From DATFFO01 sp035250025 (GTDB lineage: Bacteria; Actinomycetota; Acidimicrobiia; Spongiisociales; ZC4RG35): DNA of 12,906 nucleotides. Where the stretch lies: the NCBI GenBank assembly GCA_035250025.1, contig DATFFO010000065.1:1-12906 (forward strand), read 5' to 3'. The notes below the pieces were generated by a model. That model saw only the letters and a list, made by a program, of their open reading frames with translations, had not been told where the DNA came from and did not search any database. A program made the position numbers and the translations under genes. Below, in pieces: positions 7,255-12,906 of this stretch (position 1 is the first letter of the stretch; every line of letters starts with the position of its first letter).

Positions 7255-8235
7255 GTGGCCAGGCACGTTTGCCATGAATGCGGCGCCACCGTCAATGGCG
7301 ACGAGCAGTTTTGCCCCACGTGCGGCACATTTCTCGGGTACCAGGACGAACCTGAAGCGGACGCCGACTACGAATACTTCGAGCTGGGCGAGACGCCTCC
7401 CCCTTCGGAGTCTCCTTCCCCGCGCCGGCCCGCCCAGGTCGTCTGTCCCTCCTGCGGCTTCGAGAATGTCGCCACCAACCGGCACTGCGAGGAGTGCGGG
7501 GCACGGCTCTCACAGGGGCCGCTCCCGGCGGCCCCCCGTCCGGCGGTCCAGGCCACGGCCGGGGTCCGTGCCGTCATCGCCATCGGGGGCCTCCTGCTCG
7601 GTGTGATCCTCATCGCCCTTCTCTTCCAGGTCTTCGGGGGCGACGACCCGTCTACGACCACGGTCCCCGTGGCGGAGAGCACGTCGACAACCGGGGTCCC
7701 GGTTGAAGTGGGAATCCTCGAGCCGCTCGACGTCACCTGCAGCGTCGAGGGGATCGGCTCGTTCGTCTGCGAGAACCTCATCTCGGGTTCCGAGGCCTTG
7801 TATCAGATCAATTGGCCGGATCATGTCGATAGCGGGGAGACCCTGACCATCACGATCCGGTTCCGCACGGCCGTGGCCATCACGAGGATCGATTGGCGCA
7901 ACATCACCAACGACGACACTCGGTTCCGGCGCAACTACCGGGCTCGGGCGCTGACGATTTCGGCCGACGACTCCTTCAGCGACGTCCAGGCTGACCTCCA
8001 GAATCTGCCGGGGGTCCAGGAGATCGAGTTCGCCTCGACGAACACCAACCAGGTGACGATGACCGTCGATAGCGCCTGGAACGCCGAGATCGTCGAAGAC
8101 AACGTCTTCACAGAACTGGCCATCGACGAGATCCAGGTCATCGGCCGCCCCGCCACCCCGACGACGGGAACAGGCGGACCGAGCACGACCACCGAAACCA
8201 CCGGCGGGGGCGCCACGTCGACTTCGGCGCCGTGA
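7255..8235 (+). CDS. Membrane protein with two N-terminal zinc ribbons and an external beta-rich (NADase-type glycan-binding-like) domain
   Basis: The product has 326 residues from GTG 7255. It holds zinc ribbon 1 (Cys6, 9, 20, 23), an acidic/proline linker, zinc ribbon 2 (VCPSCGFENVATNRHCEECG; Cys64, 67, 78, 81), one membrane span (about 106-127) and a Thr/Ser linker. An external domain (about 150-297) with two cysteines (162, 172) that could pair comes next, and the C-terminus is a Thr/Gly/Ser tail. The external part (FRRNYRARALTISADDS through FTELAIDEIQVIG) resembles the discoidin-like NADase-type glycan-binding domain found on zinc-ribbon proteins and toxins. That match is from memory of the pattern, not a search. 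There is no enzyme motif. A sensor or envelope-binding role is inference. It is the only plus-strand gene, divergent from the radA block and convergent with the transporter. Confidence 0.85.
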   Translation: MARHVCHECGATVNGDEQFCPTCGTFLGYQDEPEADADYEYFELGETPPPSESPSPRRPAQVVCPSCGFENVATNRHCEECGARLSQGPLPAAPRPAVQATAGVRAVIAIGGLLLGVILIALLFQVFGGDDPSTTTVPVAESTSTTGVPVEVGILEPLDVTCSVEGIGSFVCENLISGSEALYQINWPDHVDSGETLTITIRFRTAVAITRIDWRNITNDDTRFRRNYRARALTISADDSFSDVQADLQNLPGVQEIEFASTNTNQVTMTVDSAWNAEIVEDNVFTELAIDEIQVIGRPATPTTGTGGPSTTTETTGGGATSTSAP

Positions 8236-8248
8236 TCCGTGCAGGATG

Positions 8249-8313
8249 TTCTAGGTTCTTGGTGATGAGTTTTAGGTATCTAGAACCTGAAACCTAGAAC
8301 CTAGAACCTGAAA
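8249..8313. repeat. 7-bp repeat array in inverted orientation (TTCTAGG ... CCTAGAA)
   Basis: Units of 7 bp run TTCTAGG, TTCTTGG, TGATGAG, TTTTAGG, then two bases, then in reverse complement TCTAGAA, CCTGAAA, CCTAGAA, CCTAGAA, CCTGAAA. The left half is more decayed than the right. The halves could pair as a long imperfect hairpin. It is AT-richer than all the surrounding DNA and fills the gap between two convergent genes. Confidence 0.85.
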
Positions 8314-8319
8314 GGTTGG

Positions 8320-8336
8320 ACCCGCCGAAGGCGGGT
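8320..8336. terminator. GC hairpin directly after the permease stop codon
   Basis: ACCCGCC-GAA-GGCGGGT is a perfect 7-bp stem with a 3-base loop, beginning at the base after the minus-strand TGA at 8339-8337. There is no T-run on either side, but such hairpins are common at actinobacterial gene ends. Lying between convergent genes, it may act in both directions. Confidence 0.6.
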
Positions 8337-9620
8337 TCAGCCTTTGATGTAGGGCTGGCCGTCAGCGGCGGGAGCTCGGGCGCGGCCTACCACACCGGCC
8401 ACGACGATGACCGTGGCGAGGTACGGGAGCATGAGCATGAACTCTGACGGGATGCCGGTGCCCAGGATGGCGACCTTTTGCGCCAGCGCCCCCGAGAACC
8501 CGAAGACGAGGCCGGCGGCCAGGCACCCGAAGGGCATCCAGCGCCCGAAGATGAGGGCGGCGAGGCCGATGAACCCGATGCCGCCGGTCATGTCCTCCTC
8601 GAAGCGGGCGATCTGGGCCAGTGCCAGGAACGCGCCGCCGAACCCGGCGATGAGGCCGCCGAGTATGACGTTGCGATAGCGCACCCGGTAGACGTCGATG
8701 CCCAGGGTGTCGGCAGCCTTGGGGTGCTCGCCTACCGACCGGGCCCGCAGGCCCCAGCGGGTGCGGAAGAGGGCAAAGTGGAGCACGCCAACCAGGATCA
8801 GGGTGACGTAGATGAAGAACGTGTGATCGAAGAACATCGGCCCGAGCACCGGGATGTCGGCGAGGAGCGGGATGCGGATGCTGGAGATTCGGGCGGGGGC
8901 GTTGAGGTCCTGGGCCTCGGAGAGGACGCGGCTGGCCAGGAAGGAGGTGAGGCCGAGGGCAAAGATGTTGATTACCACCCCGGCGATGATCTGGTCGACC
9001 TGGAACCGGATCGCCAACCACGCCAGTACCCAGCCGAGGAGGCCGCCGACCGCCATCGCCCCCAGGACGCCGGCCCATGTCCCGAAGGCGCTGGAGAGGA
9101 TCGTCGCCACGAAGGCGGCGGTGAGTAGCTGGCCCTCGATGCCGATGTTCACCACGCCGGCGCGCTCGCACATCAGTCCCGTGAGGGCGCCGAGAGTGAT
9201 CACGATCGAGGCGATCACAGTCGACCGCAGCATCCCCACCATGCTGAAAGAGCTCCCGGCGGCCGCCCACCCGAGGAAGGCCACGACGAACAGCATCAAG
9301 CCGAACCCGAGGATGACGTTCGTCCACTTGAGTTGAGCCCGACGGAGACGCTGGGCACCGAGGGCGGCCAGGATGAAAGCAATGATCATCGCCACGACGC
9401 GGGCGTTGAACGCCCACTGCAGCCCGGTGAACGTGTCGTTGGGGAGGCTGAGATTGAACGTGGCGGTGGCGCCGGACTCGGCCCCGAGACCAAACACCCA
9501 GAACACGACCACGGCCAGGGCGATGAGGACGCATCCGATGATCGTGGCCCGCCGGGCCTCGGGGGTAGCCCGTGTAAGAGCGGGAACGTCGGTGGGCGCT
9601 TGGGTGGCTGTCGCCGTCAC
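8337..9620 (-). CDS. ABC transporter permease, nucleoside/simple-sugar type (second permease)
   Basis: The 427-residue integral membrane protein of the BPD_transp_2 (LivH/RbsC/NupQ-like) family is a channel half of an importer. About ten hydrophobic segments are visible. The family signature CERAGVVNIGIEGQLL falls at 151-166, and GLRARSVGEHPKAADTLGI is the cytoplasmic coupling region that meets the ATPase. An N-terminal cytoplasmic stretch of about 25 residues precedes the first span. I chose GTG 9620: it overlaps the stop of the previous permease as GTGA and has AAGGA 8 nt upstream. ATG 9629 is an in-frame alternative adding three residues, but its purine run touches the start. The frame is open to 10331 by chance inside the other permease. 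It is the last gene of the operon. Confidence 0.92.
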   Translation of the reverse strand: MTATATQAPTDVPALTRATPEARRATIIGCVLIALAVVVFWVFGLGAESGATATFNLSLPNDTFTGLQWAFNARVVAMIIAFILAALGAQRLRRAQLKWTNVILGFGLMLFVVAFLGWAAAGSSFSMVGMLRSTVIASIVITLGALTGLMCERAGVVNIGIEGQLLTAAFVATILSSAFGTWAGVLGAMAVGGLLGWVLAWLAIRFQVDQIIAGVVINIFALGLTSFLASRVLSEAQDLNAPARISSIRIPLLADIPVLGPMFFDHTFFIYVTLILVGVLHFALFRTRWGLRARSVGEHPKAADTLGIDVYRVRYRNVILGGLIAGFGGAFLALAQIARFEEDMTGGIGFIGLAALIFGRWMPFGCLAAGLVFGFSGALAQKVAILGTGIPSEFMLMLPYLATVIVVAGVVGRARAPAADGQPYIKG

Positions 9621-10828
9621 GCTCCCCATCCTTTCGTCATCTGGGCGGGCTTCTCGGCCACGCCCTTCATGCGGAAGATGGCCCGCACCAGGGCCGGAGC
9701 GGCCACGAAAATCACGATCAAGGCCTGGAGAACCACGACGAGATCGAGCGGTATCTGGGCGGCTCCCTGCATCTGACGGCCCCCGGCCTTGAGGGCTCCG
9801 AACAGGAGCGCCGCCCACAGGACCCCGATCGGATGGGACCGGCCGAGCAGCGCCACGGTGATGGCATCGAAGCCGACCGAGCCGGCCAGAGCCGTGGTCG
9901 CCTTGTAGGGAGCGAGGCCCATCACCTGGTTGGCTCCAGCCACGCCCGCCAGCCCCCCGGCGATGGCCATGGCCAGCGTGACGGCGGTGGCCACGCCCAT
10001 CCCGGCATAGGCCCCGGCCTGCGGGTTCAACCCGATGGCGCGGAACTCGAAGCCCCACGACGACCGGTAGAGCAGCCAGTAGACGAAGAAGACGGCGACG
10101 AGGGCGATGGCGAAGCCCAAAGTCACCCGGTACGAGCCGCCGAAGATGGGGCTCAACTGGGCGGTGGGGCGGATGGCAGTCGATACCGGGTTGTTGCGCC
10201 CCGCCTCCTGGAAGAGCGGGATGCTGAGCAGCCACTGGACGAGGTAGAGGGCGATGAAGTTGAACATGATGGTGGTGATGACCTCGTGGGCCCCGGTGCG
10301 GGCCTTGAGCAACCCTGCGATCCCGCCCCACACCATCCCGCCGATCAACCCGGCCAGGATGGCGAGGAGCACGTGCAGTGGTGTGGGCAGATCGACGTAG
10401 ATCCCCACCCAGACCGCGCTCATGGCGCCGATCAACATCTGGCCCTGGGCACCGATGTTGAAGAGGCCGGCCCGGAATCCGAGGGCGACACCGAGGCTCG
10501 CCAGGATCAACGGGGTGGCTGCGAAGAGCGTCTCCGAGATGGCGTAGACCGAGCCGACGGCGCCCACGAACAATGCCTTGTAGGCGGCGACGACTTCCCG
10601 GGCCATCGCCGACAACGCCGCCCCGGGGTCCTCGAACAGGAGGGGCACGTTGTTGACGTCGCTGAAGGCGATGATGATGGCACCGATGACCAGGGCTACC
10701 ACCAGGGCCAGGGCGGGCATCACCAGGGACCGAAGGAGCGACGAACCGACTCCGGCGGCGGTGTCCATGGCCGATGGCGGCGGCGGAGGGGGCGGGGTGG
10801 CCTCGGGAGCCGGTGGCGCCTGGGTCAT
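9617..10828 (-). CDS. ABC transporter permease, nucleoside/simple-sugar type (first permease)
   Basis: The 403-residue membrane protein of the BPD_transp_2 family is the partner of the permease encoded next. The signature GLFNIGAQGQ (121-130) is typical of the NupP/YufP branch found with BMP-type binding proteins. An unusual proline-rich N-terminus (PPAPEATPPPPPPPS, 5-19) precedes the first span at about 35-55. The coupling region is WGFEFRAIGLNPQAGAYAGM. ATG 10828 overlaps the ATPase stop as ATGA, so translation is probably coupled. It has no clear Shine-Dalgarno of its own. The likely substrate class is nucleosides, inferred from family and context only. Confidence 0.93.
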   Translation of the reverse strand: MTQAPPAPEATPPPPPPPSAMDTAAGVGSSLLRSLVMPALALVVALVIGAIIIAFSDVNNVPLLFEDPGAALSAMAREVVAAYKALFVGAVGSVYAISETLFAATPLILASLGVALGFRAGLFNIGAQGQMLIGAMSAVWVGIYVDLPTPLHVLLAILAGLIGGMVWGGIAGLLKARTGAHEVITTIMFNFIALYLVQWLLSIPLFQEAGRNNPVSTAIRPTAQLSPIFGGSYRVTLGFAIALVAVFFVYWLLYRSSWGFEFRAIGLNPQAGAYAGMGVATAVTLAMAIAGGLAGVAGANQVMGLAPYKATTALAGSVGFDAITVALLGRSHPIGVLWAALLFGALKAGGRQMQGAAQIPLDLVVVLQALIVIFVAAPALVRAIFRMKGVAEKPAQMTKGWGA

Positions 10829-12330
10829 GACGCCGCCGACCCCAGCATGGCGAGGCCTATGTCCGTGATGTCGGCGTCAGGGGCGAATTCGCCTGCGATG
10901 CGGCCGTGATAGAGCACCAGCACCCGGTCGGCCAGGGCCGTCACCTCCTCGAGTTCCGACGAGACGACCAGCACCGCCGCCCCGGCGTCGCGCTTGGCGA
11001 CGATCTGGCTGTGGATGTACTCGATCGAGCCGACGTCGATCCCCCGCGTCGGTTGCGAGGCCACGACCAGTGCCACTTCGCGGTCAAATTCGCGGGCCAC
11101 GATCACCTTCTGCTGGTTGCCGCCTGAGAGGTTGGAGACCGGAACATTCACGCCCGGGGTGCGAACGTCGTACTGCTCGACGAGGCGTTCGGCCGTCTCC
11201 TCCACCGCACCCCAGTTCATGATGATGCCCCTCGAGAACGGCGCCTCGTAGTACGAGTCGAGAACCATGTTCTCGGCCACCGTGAAGCCGAGCACGAGTC
11301 CGCTCTCCTGGCGGTCCTCGGGGATGTGGGAGATACCGGCGTTGTGGAGATGACGCGGCGAGTAGTCGGTGACGTCCGTGCCCTGCAACATGACCGTCCC
11401 TCCCAGGGTCGGCCGCAGGCCCGTGATCCCCTCGATCAACTCGGTCTGGCCATTGCCCTGGACACCGGCGATCCCGACGATCTCACCCGCCCTGACTTCG
11501 AAGCTGACCCCGTTGACGGCGCGATGGCCGCGATCGTCGAGCACGACCACGTCTTTGACTTCGAGCACCGTGTCGCCCGGCGAGGAAGCGTCCTTGGGCA
11601 CCACGAGTTCGACCGGTCGACCCACCATCAGCTCGGCCAGGGCCTCCTCGTTGGTTTCCCCGGGCGACACCTCGGCCACCTTCTTGCCCGCCCGCATAAC
11701 GGCGATCCGGTCGGCCACCTCCAGGGCCTCGCCCAGCTTGTGGGTGATGAAGATGATCCCCTTGCCGTCCTCCTGGAGGCCCCGCAGGATTTTGAAGAAC
11801 TCCTCGACCTCCTGGGGGGTGAGGACGGCGGTGGGCTCGTCGAAAATTACGTACCGCGCCTCACGATTGAGCACCTTGATGATCTCGACTCGTTGCTGGA
11901 GGCCGACCGGGAGGTCTTCGATCACGGCTTCGGGGTCGACGCGGAGACCGTATCGCTCGGAGATCTCGCTGACGATCTGGTGGGCCGACTCCTGTTTGAT
12001 GACGCCCATGGGTCCGGCGGGCTCCTGGCCGAGGATGACGTTCTCGGCGACCGTGAAAACCGGTACGAGCATGAAATGCTGGTGGACCATTCCGATCCCG
12101 GCGGCGATGGCATCACGCGACGAGTTGAGCTCGATCTCCTCCCCGTCGATGGCGACGGTTCCCTTGTCGGGCTTGTACAGCCCGTAGAGGACATTCATGA
12201 GGGTCGACTTGCCGGCGCCGTTTTCGCCGAGGAGGGCGACGACCTCGCCCTCTCCCACCGCAAGGGACACATCGTCGTTAGCCACCACCCCAGGGAATGT
12301 CTTGGTTATGCCCTGCAGCTCGAGGGTCAA
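10825..12330 (-). CDS. ABC transporter ATP-binding protein with two nucleotide-binding domains (NupO/YufO-like)
   Basis: The 501-residue tandem ATPase powers the importer. Domain 1 is complete: Walker A GENGAGKST (35-43), Q-loop at Gln84, signature PVGLQQR (141-147, a variant of SGGQ), Walker B VIFDEPT (161-167) and His197. Domain 2 keeps the signature LSGGNQQK (401-408), but its Walker A lysine is replaced (GVQGNGQT, 289-296; Gln295) and its Walker B reads ASQPTRG (424-430) instead of DEP. It is therefore probably catalytically dead, as is common in this family. The start is TTG 12330, supported by GGAGG 4 nt upstream. A four-codon frame (ATG 12341, M-E-D-R) ends across this TTG as TTGA. The gene is first of the three transporter genes, with the binding protein gene upstream across a terminator. 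Confidence 0.94.
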   Translation of the reverse strand: MTLELQGITKTFPGVVANDDVSLAVGEGEVVALLGENGAGKSTLMNVLYGLYKPDKGTVAIDGEEIELNSSRDAIAAGIGMVHQHFMLVPVFTVAENVILGQEPAGPMGVIKQESAHQIVSEISERYGLRVDPEAVIEDLPVGLQQRVEIIKVLNREARYVIFDEPTAVLTPQEVEEFFKILRGLQEDGKGIIFITHKLGEALEVADRIAVMRAGKKVAEVSPGETNEEALAELMVGRPVELVVPKDASSPGDTVLEVKDVVVLDDRGHRAVNGVSFEVRAGEIVGIAGVQGNGQTELIEGITGLRPTLGGTVMLQGTDVTDYSPRHLHNAGISHIPEDRQESGLVLGFTVAENMVLDSYYEAPFSRGIIMNWGAVEETAERLVEQYDVRTPGVNVPVSNLSGGNQQKVIVAREFDREVALVVASQPTRGIDVGSIEYIHSQIVAKRDAGAAVLVVSSELEEVTALADRVLVLYHGRIAGEFAPDADITDIGLAMLGSAAS

Positions 12331-12334
12331 CGAT

Positions 12335-12339
12335 CCTCC
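12335..12339 (-). promoter_or_regulatory. Shine-Dalgarno GGAGG that supports the TTG start of the ATPase
   Basis: The minus strand reads ATGGAGGATCGTTGACC. GGAGG ends 4 nt before TTG 12330. The ATG overlapping it starts only a four-codon frame, so the TTG is the best start for the ATPase. Confidence 0.65.
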
Positions 12340-12380
12340 ATGTCCGCCGCTTGTTGGCGGCTTACCTTAGAAGGAACTCG

Positions 12381-12419
12381 TCCGCCTCAGCGGAGCTTTG
12401 TCCCCACGTGGGGGACAAA
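12381..12419. other. Two extra hairpins between terminator and ATPase gene
   Basis: TCCGC-CTCA-GCGGA (12381-12394) and TTTGTCCCC-ACGTG-GGGGACAAA (12397-12419, a perfect 9-bp stem) follow the terminator in minus-strand reading. Together they may act as an attenuator, an RNA-stabilising structure or an operator (CCCCACGTGGGG, 12402-12413, is a 12-bp palindrome). Confidence 0.5.
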
Positions 12420-12420
12420 T

Positions 12421-12457
12421 GAGAAGGCCCCCGGTGGAGATCACCGGGGGCCTTCTC
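12421..12457 (-). terminator. Strong hairpin terminator after the binding-protein gene
   Basis: GAGAAGGCCCCCGGTG pairs perfectly over 16 bp with CACCGGGGGCCTTCTC across a 5-base loop. It lies 20 bp after the stop codon and is followed on the minus strand by ATTTGT. This is a typical terminator shape, although the T-run is short. Confidence 0.85.
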
Positions 12458-12477
12458 GTTACTGGTTCGTCGTCAGG

Positions 12478-12906
12478 TCAGCTGACGGGGAACTTCTCCC
12501 ACGTGATGGTGCCCGACTCGACGTCCGCCAGGACTTGCTCGACCTCGGCGGCGAGCTCCTCGGGTACCCGGTCGGCCCACGAGTGGAACTCGGAGAGTCC
12601 CACACCGTCGTTGGCCAGGTTGCCGACCTCACCACCCGGGCTCCAGTTGCCCTCGGCGTGCTCCTGGAGCGACCGCGTCACCTGGATGGCGATGCCCTTC
12701 TCGATGGTCGTCAGCCACAGGTCCTGATACTCCTCGGGAGCGGCCAGGAAGGCATCCTGGTCGACACCGATCAGGGCAGCCTCGAGGCCGCGCTGTTGGA
12801 TCTCGGTGCCGCAGGGCAGGTTGATGGCCCCACCGACCGGCAGCATGACGTCGGCGCCCTCGTCGAGGATGCTCTGGCAGGTCGACAGCACGGCCGGGTC
12901 GGCCGG
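12478..12906 (-). CDS. BMP-family ABC transporter substrate-binding lipoprotein, C-terminal part (cut by window edge)
   Basis: The last 142 residues of a BMP/PnrA-like binding protein are present; the start, signal peptide and lipobox lie beyond the right edge. Recognisable parts are ADVMLPVGG (ligand-contact strand), ALIGVDQDAF, LTTIEKGIAIQVTRSL and the GVGLSE segment before the closing helix ending TITWEKFPVS. BMP proteins bind nucleosides, or in some cases other small sugars, outside the membrane and pass them to a two-permease, tandem-ATPase importer, exactly the genes that follow. Two cysteines in the visible part (LSTCQS and LPCGTE) could form a disulfide. Substrate is inferred from family. 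Confidence 0.9.
   Translation of the reverse strand, partial: PADPAVLSTCQSILDEGADVMLPVGGAINLPCGTEIQQRGLEAALIGVDQDAFLAAPEEYQDLWLTTIEKGIAIQVTRSLQEHAEGNWSPGGEVGNLANDGVGLSEFHSWADRVPEELAAEVEQVLADVESGTITWEKFPVS

Noticed and set aside
8249..8313. Insertion-sequence end or MITE
   Set aside because: No transposase, no target duplication and no terminal repeat beyond the heptads is visible; the period-7 structure explains the inverted symmetry.
9621..10331. N-terminal extension of the second permease
   Set aside because: The extra ~240 residues are Arg/His/Gly-rich out-of-frame sequence inside the first permease. GTG 9620 with its ribosome site and GTGA overlap is better.
10825..11640. Damage to the second ATPase domain
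   Set aside because: The missing Walker A lysine and altered DEP are common in this tandem ATPase family, so it is not a sign of decay.

Overview
The window is GC-rich, single-copy bacterial chromosome that looks actinobacterial (Actinomycetota). The reasons are a CarD-type RNA polymerase regulator, a radA-disA-carD-ispF-cysS-rlmB block like the one in mycobacteria and relatives, a DUF222/HNH (13E12-type) endonuclease gene, many GTG/TTG starts, and several starts with no Shine-Dalgarno sequence but a TAnnnT -10 box just upstream. An Acidimicrobiia-like lineage is my guess from protein style; the sequence alone does not settle it. Every gene except one reads on the minus strand.

Layout, in minus-strand reading order from the right edge: (1) 12906-8337 is a nucleoside/simple-sugar type ABC importer. 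It has the C-terminal part of a BMP-family binding lipoprotein, a gap with stacked hairpins including a strong terminator, then a two-domain ATPase and two permeases whose genes overlap by 4 bp at each junction. (2) 8336-8236 is a convergent gap with a 7-bp repeat array in inverted orientation and a short GC hairpin. (3) 7255-8235 is the only plus-strand gene. It encodes a membrane protein with two cytoplasmic zinc ribbons, one membrane span and an external beta-rich domain that resembles NADase-type glycan-binding/discoidin folds. Three copies of a 15-bp repeat lie in front of it. (4) 7150-7028 may encode a 40-residue single-span membrane peptide. (5) 6984-1264 is the housekeeping block: radA (recombination), disA (c-di-AMP synthesis and DNA scanning), carD (promoter open-complex control), ispF (isoprenoid precursors), cysS (Cys-tRNA synthetase) and rlmB (23S rRNA methylation). 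(6) 1126-54 is a DUF222/HNH endonuclease gene with an apparent one-base frameshift just after the HNH core.

The block joins DNA repair and second-messenger genes to basic transcription/translation genes. ispD, which in mycobacteria sits between carD and ispF, is absent here. The most interesting signals are outside the genes: the 7-bp repeat arrays at 8249-8313 and 3449-3466, the 15-bp repeats at 7190-7230 that each carry a TACGAT -10-like hexamer, and a recurring near-leaderless promoter layout in front of radA, disA, carD, cysS and the HNH gene. I do not see a clear new defence or mobile system. I see no tRNA, rRNA, CRISPR array, insertion sequence or replication origin, and no gene-free stretch longer than 300 bases.
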